Below, piece after piece: positions 54,666-64,000 of a stretch of 64,000 bases of DNA; position 1 is the stretch's first letter, and every line of letters begins with the position of its first letter. A model generated the notes under the pieces. It saw nothing but the letters and a program-made list of their open reading frames with translations, searched no databases and was not told the origin of the DNA. The position numbers and the translations under genes were made by a program. The stretch is from Bradyrhizobium japonicum USDA 6 (lineage in GTDB: Bacteria > Pseudomonadota > Alphaproteobacteria > Rhizobiales > Xanthobacteraceae), in NCBI RefSeq assembly GCF_000284375.1, contig NC_017249.1:4690001-4754000 (forward strand). The letters are read 5' to 3'.

Positions 54666-56018
54666 ATGGATGCCCGCTCCCCCGATTTGACCCAAGATGC
54701 CGCCGGTTGGCGCACTGATGCGCCTGCTACCAAGAGCCTCGCCGAGGTGAACGCCACGATCGCCATCCCCACGGCGGGGGTGTGGTGGCGGCGGTTGCTT
54801 GCCTTTGTCGGCCCCGGCTACCTGGTCTCGGTCGGCTACATGGACCCCGGCAATTGGGCGACCGACCTCGCCGGCGGTTCCAGATTCGGCTACACGCTGC
54901 TCTCGGTCATCCTCCTTTCAAACCTGATGGCGATCCTGCTCCAGTCGCTGGCGGCGCGGCTCGGCATCGTCACCGACCGCGACCTCGCGCAGGCCTGCCG
55001 CGCGACCTATTCGCCGGCGGTGAACTTCCTGCTCTGGCTCGCCTGCGAGGCGGCGATCATCGCCTGCGATCTCGCCGAGGTCATCGGCACGGCGATCGCG
55101 CTCAAACTCCTGTTCGGCATTCCCCTGATCGGCGGCGCGCTGCTTGCCGCGCTCGACGCCTTCCTGCTGCTGCTCCTGATGAACCGTGGTTTCCGTTTCC
55201 TGGAAGCCTTCGTCATCGCGCTGCTCGGCGTCATCGCGGTCTGCTTCGCGGTACAGGTCGTGGCCGCGGCGCCGCCGGTGGCGGAAGTCCTGCGCGGCTT
55301 CATGCCGAAGACCGAGATCTTCACCAATCCGGAAATGCTCTACATCGCGATCGGCATCATCGGCGCGACCGTGATGCCGCATAATCTTTATCTGCACTCC
55401 TCGATCGTGCAGACGCGCGCCTATGAGCGTAACGACACCGGCCGGCGCGAAGCGATCAAATGGGCGACCACGGACTCGACCATCGCCCTGATGCTGGCAC
55501 TGTTCATCAATGCGGCGATCCTCGTCGTGGCAGCCGCCACCTTCCACAAGAGCGGCCATTCCGACGTCGCCGAAATCGGCCAGGCCTTCGAGCTGTTGTC
55601 GCCGCTGCTCGGCCTCGGTATCGCCTCGACGCTGTTTGCGATTGCGCTGCTCGCCTCGGGCCTGAACTCGACGGTGACGGCGACGCTTGCCGGCCAGATC
55701 GTGATGGAGGGGTTTCTCGACCTGCGCCTGCCGAGCTGGGCGCGCCGCCTCCTGACGCGCGGCATCGCCATCGTTCCCGTGATCGTCGTCACCGCGATCT
55801 ATGGCGAACGCGGCACGGCGGATCTGCTGGTGTTCAGCCAAGTCGTGCTGTCGATGCAGCTGCCCTTCGCCGTCATCCCGCTGGTGCGCTTCGTCTCGGA
55901 TCGGCGCAAGATGGGGAAGTTCGCGATACCCACGTCAGTCGCCGCGATCGCGTGGATCGTCGCGGGAATCATCGTGATTTTGAACGTGAAGCTGCTGGCG
56001 GATACGCTGTTCGGGTGA
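54666..56018 (+). CDS. mntH: Nramp family Mn(II)/divalent metal transporter
   Basis: A 450-residue Nramp protein with about 11 helices that imports Mn(II), and possibly Fe(II), with protons. Signature motifs: [18 protein letters not shown] (metal site Asp60 and Asn63 in DPGN) and [16 protein letters not shown]. The ATG at 54666 begins [18 protein letters not shown]5-TTGCAA site lies 28 bases upstream. Confidence 0.95.
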   Translation: MDARSPDLTQDAAGWRTDAPATKSLAEVNATIAIPTAGVWWRRLLAFVGPGYLVSVGYMDPGNWATDLAGGSRFGYTLLSVILLSNLMAILLQSLAARLGIVTDRDLAQACRATYSPAVNFLLWLACEAAIIACDLAEVIGTAIALKLLFGIPLIGGALLAALDAFLLLLLMNRGFRFLEAFVIALLGVIAVCFAVQVVAAAPPVAEVLRGFMPKTEIFTNPEMLYIAIGIIGATVMPHNLYLHSSIVQTRAYERNDTGRREAIKWATTDSTIALMLALFINAAILVVAAATFHKSGHSDVAEIGQAFELLSPLLGLGIASTLFAIALLASGLNSTVTATLAGQIVMEGFLDLRLPSWARRLLTRGIAIVPVIVVTAIYGERGTADLLVFSQVVLSMQLPFAVIPLVRFVSDRRKMGKFAIPTSVAAIAWIVAGIIVILNVKLLADTLFG

Positions 56019-56034
56019 TGTCACCACAACCTTG

Positions 56035-56198
56035 CTGCCCGGCTTGACCGGGCGATCCAGTATTCCAGAGACAGTTGGAATTGAGTCGAAAGGCCGCGGC
56101 GTACTGGATGCCCCGCCTGCCGCCTACGCTAAAGCTTCGGCGCCCCTAGACCTCAGCCCCGGCGAAGCCTTGGCGTAGCCGGGTCGCGGGGCATGACT
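56035..56198. repeat. Dispersed repeat, family B copy 5, extended
   Basis: GCCCGGCTTGACCGGGCGATCCAG at the left (in parts GCCCGGCTTGACC, GGGCGATCCAGTAT); GGCGTACTGGATGCCCCGCC and CGCGGGGCATGAC at the right, with an extra GCCTACGCTAAAGCTTCGGC/GCGAAGCCTTGGCGTAGC hairpin insert (about 56121-56180). It lies between mntH and bpt. Confidence 0.75.
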
Positions 56199-56213
56199 GA
56201 GAGTGCGGGTCGG

Positions 56214-56990
56214 CTAATCCTGCGGCTCTGATGTCGCATCGCCTTGCGCGTCGATGCGCAGCCAGCCTGAGGGCGCGAGGCGCTGCTGCGGCAGGAAGCG
56301 GGCCTTGTAATCCATCTTCTTGGAGCCCTCGATCCAGTAGCCGAGATAGACGTAAGGCAGGCCCTGGCGGCGGGCGCGGGCGATGTGGTCGAGGATCATG
56401 AAGGTGCCCATCGACCGGCTGACCTGGCTCGGCTCGAAGAACGAATAGACCATCGACAGGCCGTCGCTGAGCACGTCGGTCAGCGCCACCGCGATCAGCT
56501 CCTCGCCGCGGCCGGTGATGCCGCTGTCGGGGCCGCGCTTGCGGTATTCGATGATGCGGGTCTCGACATGGCTGTCCTCGACCATCATGGCGTAGTCGAG
56601 CACGGTCATGTCGGCCATGCCGCCATGGCGGTGGCGGGAGTCGAGATAGGCTCGGAACACCGAATATTGCTCGGAGGTCGGCACCGCACTGCGCTGCTCG
56701 CCGATGATGTCGGCGTTGCGCGCGATCACTTTCCGGAAGTTGCGGGAGGGGCGGAACTCGTTGGCGACCACCCTGACCGAGACGCAGGCGCGGCACTGGT
56801 CACAGGCCGGCCGATAGGCGATCGACTGGCTGCGGCGGAACCCGCCATGAGTCAGGAGGTCGTTGAGGTCGCCTGCGCGCTCCCCCACGAGGTGCGTAAA
56901 CACCTTGCGCTCATGCCGGCCCGGCAGATACGGGCAGGGAGAGGGCGCCGTGAGGTAAAATTGGGGGGTGTCGCGCGAGTGTTGGGTCAA
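56214..56990 (-). CDS. bpt: Aspartate/glutamate leucyltransferase
   Basis: A 258-residue aminoacyl-tRNA-protein transferase that adds Leu to N-terminal Asp/Glu, marking proteins for ClpS-ClpAP. Motifs: [15 protein letters not shown], the Cys pair and site [16 protein letters not shown], and [17 protein letters not shown]. Family assignment follows the bacterial Bpt (bacterial R-transferase homologue) type. Confidence 0.93.
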   Translation of the reverse strand: MTQHSRDTPQFYLTAPSPCPYLPGRHERKVFTHLVGERAGDLNDLLTHGGFRRSQSIAYRPACDQCRACVSVRVVANEFRPSRNFRKVIARNADIIGEQRSAVPTSEQYSVFRAYLDSRHRHGGMADMTVLDYAMMVEDSHVETRIIEYRKRGPDSGITGRGEELIAVALTDVLSDGLSMVYSFFEPSQVSRSMGTFMILDHIARARRQGLPYVYLGYWIEGSKKMDYKARFLPQQRLAPSGWLRIDAQGDATSEPQD

Positions 56991-57120
56991 GGGACGTCGT
57001 GGGCCTCCAAAGTGGGCATCAGCATCGCGCTACGAAGCCCCCCGGTCAATCGGTCTACTCGGCAGGTCAGATCAGTCAGTTTAGTCGGTCCTGGTTGATA
57101 GGTTCTTGATCACCAGGCTC

Positions 57121-57660
57121 TCAGTAGGTCCTTGCGGCCCGCGGAACGGGCGCGCGGACGGAATTGTTGATCACGACCGTTCCCAGCACGACATCATGCA
57201 GCAGGCGCCGCCGGCCGTTGAACAGCCCAACCAGCACCACGAAAGGTGTCAGGAACGAGACCGTCACCCAGAACAGCACGGCATGGGTGGCGCCGAGCAC
57301 GAAATAACCGGGCGCGCCGTACCAGGTGCGCAACTCCAGATCCATCAGGCGCATGCCGATCGTCGCGGACGACGGACCGCCGATGCAGGCGCCGTAATAG
57401 ACGATGGCCCAAACGACGGAGGCCGGCCAGGCCAGCCAGAACAGCGCCCAGCCGATGCCGAGCGTGACGATGCCAAACAGCGCGATGAAGATGTAGCCGA
57501 GGATCACGGGAACGGAGATCACGACCATGTCGATCAGGAACGCGAACGCCCGCCGCGTCGCCACGCCGCGGAACAATTCGGGGTGCAGATAGGGATCGTA
57601 GGCGTGCGGTTGCACAGCGCCGTCATTGCGCCAGGCATTGCCCGAGTCCGAATACGACAT
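57121..57660 (-). CDS. RDD family membrane protein
   Basis: A 179-residue protein with three to four membrane helices and the RDD-domain pattern: RRAFAFLIDMVVIS near the start, PSSATIGMRLMDLEL in the middle, and RRRLLHDVVLGTVVI at the end. The function is unknown; some members act as ion antiporters. ATG at 57660 (MSYSDSG) is chosen. Confidence 0.88.
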   Translation of the reverse strand: MSYSDSGNAWRNDGAVQPHAYDPYLHPELFRGVATRRAFAFLIDMVVISVPVILGYIFIALFGIVTLGIGWALFWLAWPASVVWAIVYYGACIGGPSSATIGMRLMDLELRTWYGAPGYFVLGATHAVLFWVTVSFLTPFVVLVGLFNGRRRLLHDVVLGTVVINNSVRAPVPRAARTY

Positions 57661-57803
57661 GGTCCGCTCTCCCAAGGGGAAACTCCCGTGGCAGGACATG
57701 GGAATAAGTCATCCCCGTGCCAAGGGCGCGCGGGCGTCAACAAGCCGAAATATTCCGGCGATTCGGGGGCGATGCTGTTACCGCTGTCGCTCAGGGATGG
57801 TGT

Positions 57804-57898
57804 CGTAGGGTGGGCAAAGGCGCGTTAGCGCCGTGCCCACCATCGTTCCGCGATCGCTAGCTGGCATGGTGGGCACGCTTCGCTTTGCCCACCCTACG
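57804..57898. repeat. Dispersed inverted repeat, family F copy 2
   Basis: CGTAGGGTGGGCAAAGGCGC and GCTTTGCCCACCCTACG form the outer arms; GTGCCCACCAT and ATGGTGGGCAC the inner ones. Second copy of the 37938-38033 element. It ends 15 bases before the hemB stop. Confidence 0.85.
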
Positions 57899-57912
57899 AT
57901 TACTGCGATGCC

Positions 57913-59604
<1,692 letters not shown>

Positions 59605-59628
59605 CGCGCTTACGATTTCAACGCACAC

Positions 59629-59798
59629 TCTCTCGTGCCCCGGACGCAGCGCAGCACCATAAGCGCGTTTACGCGCGTCTTCCACGCGCTATGGTGATCC
59701 GCTGCTGAGCCGGGGCCCAGCTCTCCACGATCTCGGTTGCGGCTTCTGGGTCCCGGCTCTGCGCTCCGCTTCGCCGCGCTTGTCCGGGACACGAGAGC
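59629..59798. repeat. Dispersed inverted repeat, family G
   Basis: Outer arms CTCTCGTGCCCCGGAC and GTCCGGGACACGAGAG pair; inner arms GCGCAGC and related segments are looser. The single copy in this window resembles the long 'TGTCCCGGA' elements common in Bradyrhizobium. Confidence 0.75.
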
Positions 59799-59891
59799 GG
59801 CATTTCCGAAGTCGTGGCTTGGTTGACCGTTGGTTGCCTAAAATTCGAGGTAACTTTTCATTGACTCCGTGCATTCCGCCACAGCTCTTAC

Positions 59892-59911
59892 GCGCCCGTT
59901 TCGAAACGGGG
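59892..59911. promoter_or_regulatory. Perfect palindrome CCCGTTTCGAAACGGG upstream of ldtR
   Basis: A 16-base perfect palindrome (59894-59909) within CGCCCGTTTCGAAACGGGGC, about 250 bases before the ldtR start. Winged-helix MarR proteins bind palindromes of this size, so autoregulation is possible. Not demonstrated. Confidence 0.3.
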
Positions 59912-60157
59912 CGGCCCTGTACTGGAATGCGACAGAGGTGGCGGACGGAGGGTGAACAGGACCTTGCGAGGGTCAACAGACGGTTGCGAAAAGCCCTTGT
60001 GACACAGGCTTAATCCGCAATTCACTGTCTTAAATTCATGATCTCTTTATTCTCTTATTTAAGCCGATCTTCAAACGCCCCCTTAAGTTGCACCTATCAG
60101 ACGGAGCACAAGTTTCGTCGAATGAGTGTCGATAAAAACGACAACAGGGGAAGTGTC

Positions 60158-60676
60158 ATGATGAAAGCCGTCGCAACTGCGGCAGATACCGCAGAGCGCG
60201 TCTCCGGCCAGCAGGGTTCGGTGCAGTCGCTCTATCTGGAAGCTTTGACTCTGGTGGAGCGGCTGCATCGCCGGCTCCTCGACGTCATCAAGGATGAATT
60301 CGATCGCCGCGGCCGTGCGGACATCAACTCGGTCCAGGCGCTCCTGCTCTACAACATCGGCGACAAGGAGCTGACCGCGGGCGAGCTGCGCACGCGCGGT
60401 TACTATCTCGGCTCCAACGTCTCCTACAATCTGAAGAAGCTCGTCGAGCTCGGCTTCCTCGATCATCAACGCTCGCGCGTCGATCGCCGTTCGGTGCGCA
60501 TCCGCCTGACCCCGCAGGGCCAGGAAGTCCGCCGCATCGTCGACTCCCTCTACCAGAAGCACGTCAAGACGGTGGAGCAGGTCGGCGGTATCTCGGGCGA
60601 GGAATTCTCGACCCTCAACAAGTCGCTGCACCGCCTCGAGCGGTTCTGGACCGACCAGATCCTGTATCGTCTCTGA
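60158..60676 (+). CDS. ldtR: MarR family transcriptional regulator LdtR
   Basis: A 172-residue winged-helix regulator. The DNA-binding part is GELRTRGYYLGSNVSYNLKKLVELGF, given in parts: GELRTRGYYLGSNV and SYNLKKLVELGFL, with wing DRRSVRIRLTPQG. LdtR in Liberibacter and rhizobia controls L,D-transpeptidase and osmotic-stress genes. The ATG at 60158 (MMKAVATAAD), behind AGGGGAAG, is preferred over an upstream ATG at 60122. Confidence 0.88.
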   Translation: MMKAVATAADTAERVSGQQGSVQSLYLEALTLVERLHRRLLDVIKDEFDRRGRADINSVQALLLYNIGDKELTAGELRTRGYYLGSNVSYNLKKLVELGFLDHQRSRVDRRSVRIRLTPQGQEVRRIVDSLYQKHVKTVEQVGGISGEEFSTLNKSLHRLERFWTDQILYRL

Positions 60677-60875
60677 GTTCTTTACGACGGGACTTGGCCA
60701 AGCCGGCCCACAACAAGACCGGCAAGCCTCCCGAACGTGCCTGACCTCCCCAAGCGCGCCGGCCCGGCTCTGCCCGGACCGGTGCGTTTTGTCGTTTCGC
60801 GACTGCGAAATAATTGCCCGGCCGGGTGGAACCAGTCCCCCGCACCGCAGTTGTTACTGCGGATCGGAGGATGCG

Positions 60876-61112
60876 ATGCTGGTCGAGCGCGGGCTTCAGG
60901 CAATGAACGTCGAACTCGTGAGCGACGCCTATGCCATCGCAGCGAATTACCTCCGCCGCTCCGGCGCGATTCCCGACACGCTGGTCACCAACGAACGCCT
61001 GCTCGAGATCATCATCAAGCTGCTCCAGCACGGCGAATTGAACAAGATCAAGCTCGCCAACAAGGCCATTGGCCGGTTCGAGGCCCAGTCCGGGGCCCGC
61101 GCGGTTGCCTGA
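60876..61112 (+). CDS. Conserved-type hypothetical protein, 78 residues
   Basis: A small, mostly helical soluble protein: VERGLQAMNVELVSDAYAIA, NYLRRSGAIPDTLVTNERLL, EIIIKLLQHGELNKIKLANK. No cysteines, no membrane helix. GGAGGATGCG precedes the ATG at 60876. It forms a tandem with the next small gene, probably co-transcribed (37 bases apart). Unknown function. Confidence 0.7.
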   Translation: MLVERGLQAMNVELVSDAYAIAANYLRRSGAIPDTLVTNERLLEIIIKLLQHGELNKIKLANKAIGRFEAQSGARAVA

Positions 61113-61149
61113 TCAAAACTCCCGAAATTCGACAGAACCAGAGGGTGAC

Positions 61150-61371
61150 ATGGAAGCTGCCATCGACCGGATCATGCAGACCTATGACCTGCTCGCCAAT
61201 CGCACGGCGGCGGCCAGCGAGGAGGCGCGGGCCAAGGTCACGAACTATCTTAATACGTTGATGGAAGCCGGCGAGAAGGACCCCCACAGGTTGACGGTCT
61301 GCGGACTGACCTATCTGCGCCAGCTCGATGGCAGCGTGGACCCGGTGAAGGCGGGGTATACCGGGCTGTAG
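61150..61371 (+). CDS. Conserved-type hypothetical protein, 73 residues
   Basis: A small helical protein starting MEAAIDRIMQTYDLLANRTA, with EEARAKVTNYLNTLMEAGEK in the middle and GLTYLRQLDGSVDPVKAGYTGL at the end. GAGGG lies just upstream of the ATG. It follows the 78-residue gene. Unknown function. Confidence 0.7.
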   Translation: MEAAIDRIMQTYDLLANRTAAASEEARAKVTNYLNTLMEAGEKDPHRLTVCGLTYLRQLDGSVDPVKAGYTGL

Positions 61372-61518
61372 GGGGGCGGTCCGGCCGGCACGGATTTTAA
61401 GGTCCAAATCGGACCCTTCAGGACTGATCGGGGCGGACGGTTCAAGGAGCCGCCCGCTCGCCCGGGTCCTTCAATCCCCACCATATCTTGCATAAATATC
61501 AGGCCCGACCCGCAAATA

Positions 61519-61547
61519 CTTGGCCGGGGCGGGTGATGTGGTAGATC
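61519..61547 (+). promoter_or_regulatory. Candidate glyA promoter
   Basis: CTTGGC (61519-61524) and TAGATC (61542-61547), 17 bases apart, about 78 bases before the glyA start. Hairpin-prone GC-rich segments lie further upstream. No known riboswitch is recognised. Confidence 0.3.
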
Positions 61548-61624
61548 GCGCTCGCCGCTTCCGATCGCCACACCAGACCGCCCGTAGCCCGCCAAAAGGC
61601 TGCGGCGGTGGAGATATTCGCAAG

Positions 61625-62923
61625 ATGACCTCAGCCAGAACCGCCTCCGCGCCCGACTCGTTTTTCACCGCCTCGCTCGACCAGGCCGACCCGGAAATCG
61701 CCGCCGCCATCAAGGGCGAGCTCGGCCGGCAGCGCCATGAGGTCGAGCTGATCGCCTCCGAGAACATCGTCAGCCGTGCCGTGCTGGAAGCGCAGGGTTC
61801 GGTGATGACCAACAAGTACGCAGAGGGTTATCCGGGCGCGCGCTACTATGGCGGTTGTGAGTGGGTCGACGTCGCCGAGAACCTCGCGATCGATCGCGCC
61901 AAGAAGCTGTTCGGCGCCAACTTCGCCAATGTGCAGCCGAACTCCGGCAGCCAGATGAACCAGGCGGTGTTCCTGGCGCTGCTGCAGCCCGGCGACACCT
62001 TCATGGGCCTCGACCTCGCGGCCGGCGGCCATCTCACCCACGGCTCGCCCGTCAACATGAGCGGTAAGTGGTTCAAGGCCGCGCACTACACCGTGCGCCG
62101 CGAGGACCAGATCATCGACATGGACGCGGTCGCCAAGCAGGCCGAAGAGGTCAAGCCCAAGCTGATCGTCGCCGGCGGCTCGGCCTATTCGCGCGCCTGG
62201 GACTTCAAGCGTTTCCGCGAGATCGCGGACAGCGTCGGCGCGTACCTCCTGGTCGACATGGCGCACTTCGCCGGTCTCGTCGCCGGCGGCGTGCATGCCT
62301 CGCCAGTGCCGTATGCCCACGTCACCACCACCACCACCCACAAGTCGCTGCGCGGTCCGCGCGGCGGCCTGATCCTCTCGAACGACGAGGTGCTCGCCAA
62401 GAAGCTCAACTCGGCGATCTTCCCGGGCCTGCAGGGTGGGCCCCTGATGCATGTGATCGCGGCGAAGGCGGTCGCCTTCGGCGAGGCGCTGCGTCCGGAC
62501 TTCAAGATCTATGCGAAGAACGTCGTCGAGAACGCCAAGGCACTGGCCGAAGCGATGAAGAGCCACGGGTTCGATATTGTCTCCGGCGGCACCGATAACC
62601 ATCTGATGCTGGTCGACCTCAGGCCGAAGGGCCTGAAGGGCAACGTCTCGGAGAAGGCGCTGGTCCGCGCCGCCATCACTTGCAACAAGAACGGCATTCC
62701 GTTCGACCCCGAAAAGCCCTTCGTCACCTCGGGCCTGCGTCTTGGCACCCCGGCGGCGACGACCCGCGGTTTCGGCGTCGCCGAATTCCAGCAGGTCGGC
62801 GGCATGATCGCCGAGGTCCTCAACGCGATCGCGCAGTCCGACGACGGCAAGGCGCCGCTGGTCGAGGCCGCGATCAAGGAGCGGGTCAAGGCACTCACCG
62901 ATCGGTTCCCGATCTATCAGTAA
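61625..62923 (+). CDS. glyA: Serine hydroxymethyltransferase
   Basis: Converts serine and tetrahydrofolate to glycine and methylene-tetrahydrofolate with PLP. In the 432-residue protein the PLP lysine is Lys240 in [16 protein letters not shown]. Other motifs: [36 protein letters not shown]. The ATG at 61625 ([10 protein letters not shown]) gives the usual length. Followed closely by nrdR. Confidence 0.98.
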   Translation: MTSARTASAPDSFFTASLDQADPEIAAAIKGELGRQRHEVELIASENIVSRAVLEAQGSVMTNKYAEGYPGARYYGGCEWVDVAENLAIDRAKKLFGANFANVQPNSGSQMNQAVFLALLQPGDTFMGLDLAAGGHLTHGSPVNMSGKWFKAAHYTVRREDQIIDMDAVAKQAEEVKPKLIVAGGSAYSRAWDFKRFREIADSVGAYLLVDMAHFAGLVAGGVHASPVPYAHVTTTTTHKSLRGPRGGLILSNDEVLAKKLNSAIFPGLQGGPLMHVIAAKAVAFGEALRPDFKIYAKNVVENAKALAEAMKSHGFDIVSGGTDNHLMLVDLRPKGLKGNVSEKALVRAAITCNKNGIPFDPEKPFVTSGLRLGTPAATTRGFGVAEFQQVGGMIAEVLNAIAQSDDGKAPLVEAAIKERVKALTDRFPIYQ

Positions 62924-62939
62924 GGCCTAGGGTAAACGG

Positions 62940-63422
62940 ATGCGCTGCCCGAACTGCAACAGTCTCGATACGCAGGTAAAGGACTCGCGTCCGACCGAGG
63001 ACTCTTCCGTGATCCGCAGGCGGCGCGTGTGCGTCGCCTGCAATTTCCGTTTCACCACTTTCGAGCGCGTGCAGTTGCGCGAGCTGACGGTGATCAAGCG
63101 CAACGGCCGCCGCGTGCCGTTCGACCGCGACAAGCTGATGCGCTCGGTGTCGATCTCCTTGCGCAAGCGGCAAGTCGAGCCGGAGCGGGTCGAGAAGATG
63201 GTCTCCACCATCGTCCGCGAGCTCGAGACCGGCGGCGAGGCCGAGATCTCCTCCGAGGTGATCGGCGAGACCGTGATGGAGCATCTGCGCACGCTCGACG
63301 ACGTCGCCTATGTGCGCTTTGCCTCGGTCTATCGCAATTTCCGCGAGGCCAAGGATTTCGCCGACGTGCTCGGCGAGCTCTCCGGTGAGGAGGAAGCGCG
63401 GCTCGCCGCGATCCGCAAATGA
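62940..63422 (+). CDS. nrdR: Transcriptional repressor NrdR
   Basis: A 160-residue regulator of ribonucleotide reductase genes. Zinc ribbon: Cys3, Cys6, Cys31, Cys34 (MRCPNC and CVAC), then an ATP-cone domain with [15 protein letters not shown] and a C-terminal tail. It overlaps ribD by four bases, the usual nrdR-ribD pairing. Confidence 0.97.
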   Translation: MRCPNCNSLDTQVKDSRPTEDSSVIRRRRVCVACNFRFTTFERVQLRELTVIKRNGRRVPFDRDKLMRSVSISLRKRQVEPERVEKMVSTIVRELETGGEAEISSEVIGETVMEHLRTLDDVAYVRFASVYRNFREAKDFADVLGELSGEEEARLAAIRK

Positions 63423-64000
63423 TCTTCCGGATCCTGGAGGATCAGTTCGCGCAGAAGGCCCGTGAGTCCAAGGACGCCGATCGCCGCTTCATGCAGCTGG
63501 CGCTGGCGCTGGGCAAGCGCGGGCAGGGGCGCACCTGGCCCAATCCCGCCGTGGGCGCTGTCATCGTCAAAGACGGGGTCATCATCGGCCGCGGCTGGAC
63601 GCAGCCAGGCGGGCGACCGCATGGCGAGCCCGAAGCGCTGCGCCGGGCCGGCGAGGCCGCGCGCGGCGCCACGCTCTATGTCACGCTGGAGCCGTGCTCG
63701 CATTTCGGCAAGTCGCCGCCTTGCGCAGACGCGGTGATCGCCGCCGGCATCACGCGGGTGGTCGCGGCGATCGAGGACCCCAATCCGGAAGTCGCGGGCC
63801 GGGGTCATGCGCGCTTGCGCGCCGCCGGCATCGCGGTGGATGTAGGTCTGTGCGCGGCGGAGGCCGCATTCGACCATGCCGGGCATTTCCGCCGCATCCG
63901 TGACAAGCGCCCGCACGTGATCCTGAAGCTCGCGGTCTCGCCCGACGGCAAGATCGGTGCCGCTGGCGGCAAGCCGCTTGCGATCACGGGCGAGGCCGTG
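63419..64000 (+). CDS. ribD: Riboflavin biosynthesis protein RibD, N-terminal part (cut by window edge)
   Basis: The first 194 codons of the bifunctional deaminase/reductase for riboflavin. The deaminase zinc site is visible: His68-Gly69-Glu70 in RPHGEPEAL (normally HAE), and Cys93/Cys102 in [17 protein letters not shown] (42-46) is also typical. The reductase part has just begun ([14 protein letters not shown]). The first 24 residues may be an unusual N-terminal tail or the start may be later (MQLALALGK). Confidence 0.93.
   Translation, partial: MIFRILEDQFAQKARESKDADRRFMQLALALGKRGQGRTWPNPAVGAVIVKDGVIIGRGWTQPGGRPHGEPEALRRAGEAARGATLYVTLEPCSHFGKSPPCADAVIAAGITRVVAAIEDPNPEVAGRGHARLRAAGIAVDVGLCAAEAAFDHAGHFRRIRDKRPHVILKLAVSPDGKIGAAGGKPLAITGEAV

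Larger units (their letters stand above)
59605..60157. other. 553-base ldtR upstream region with repeat and palindrome
   Basis: No gene. The first part is a family G repeat (59629-59798); then comes CCCGTTTCGAAACGGG (59894-59909), a perfect palindrome, and an AT-rich stretch (TTCATGATCTCTTTATTCTC, about 60035-60060) that probably holds the ldtR promoter. Confidence 0.55.

Noticed and set aside
61372..61624. Riboswitch in the glyA leader
   Set aside because: Hairpins are present (for example GGGCGG...CCGCCC) but they do not match the glycine, SAM or other riboswitch patterns I know.

Overview
The window is chromosomal DNA of a GC-rich alphaproteobacterium, almost certainly Bradyrhizobium or a close relative. 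The evidence is the gene order rpoZ-rsh-pdxJ-acpS-lepB-rnc-era-recO, a HemB with the aspartate-type metal site known from B. japonicum, an LdtR/DUF6163 pair, a 523-residue rhizobial-type porin, and dispersed palindromic repeats in many gene gaps. I see no CRISPR array, no intact insertion sequence, no rRNA and no prophage. About 70 genes are supported, mostly housekeeping and transport.

Layout. 1-6.7 kb, minus strand: start of dprA, a DoxX protein, an amidase (plus strand), a patatin lipase, plsY, and the pyrB-pyrC pair, whose PyrC has lost several metal ligands. 6.9-14.9 kb: a VanX-like dipeptidase, two tandem CPBP membrane proteases, an AEC transporter, a small secreted protein, ruvX, a LysR regulator and two nitronate monooxygenase-like genes. 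15.0-18.9 kb: gatC, gatA and gatB with two small conserved-looking genes threaded between them. 18.9-23.8 kb: gene-poor, with a tiny Lys-rich protein gene behind a structured leader, a Sel1-like gene, tRNA-Ser(GCT) and a porin. 23.8-30.3 kb: lytic transglycosylase, dapA, mscL, smpB, a Bcp-type peroxiredoxin, family 5 uracil-DNA glycosylase and a NYN protein. 30.6-41.5 kb: the rpoZ-rsh-pdxJ-acpS-lepB-rnc-era-recO core, then parC. 41.9-56.0 kb, more accessory: an orphan peptide-binding protein, a GMC oxidoreductase, chromate resistance (chrB-chrA), a DmeF-type metal exporter, a secreted lactonase-like hydrolase, several transporters, an adenylate cyclase and mntH. 56.2-64.0 kb: bpt, an RDD protein, hemB, DUF6163, ldtR, two small unknowns, glyA, nrdR and the start of ribD.

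How the genes work together. Translation and fidelity (gatCAB, smpB, bpt), the stringent response and transcription (rsh, rpoZ), cell envelope (plsY, slt, lepB, porin, ldtR), and metal and haem homeostasis (mntH, dmeF, chrBA, hemB) are the main themes. Candidate metal-responsive operators lie upstream of mntH (TTGCAA-N5-TTGCAA) and hemB (an Irr/ICE-like palindrome). I did not find a clear-cut new defence or mobile system. The best leads are the two extra genes inside the gatCAB cluster, the Lys-rich 30-residue protein with its leader, the degenerate PyrC, the coding minisatellite in rnc, and the ldtR neighbourhood.
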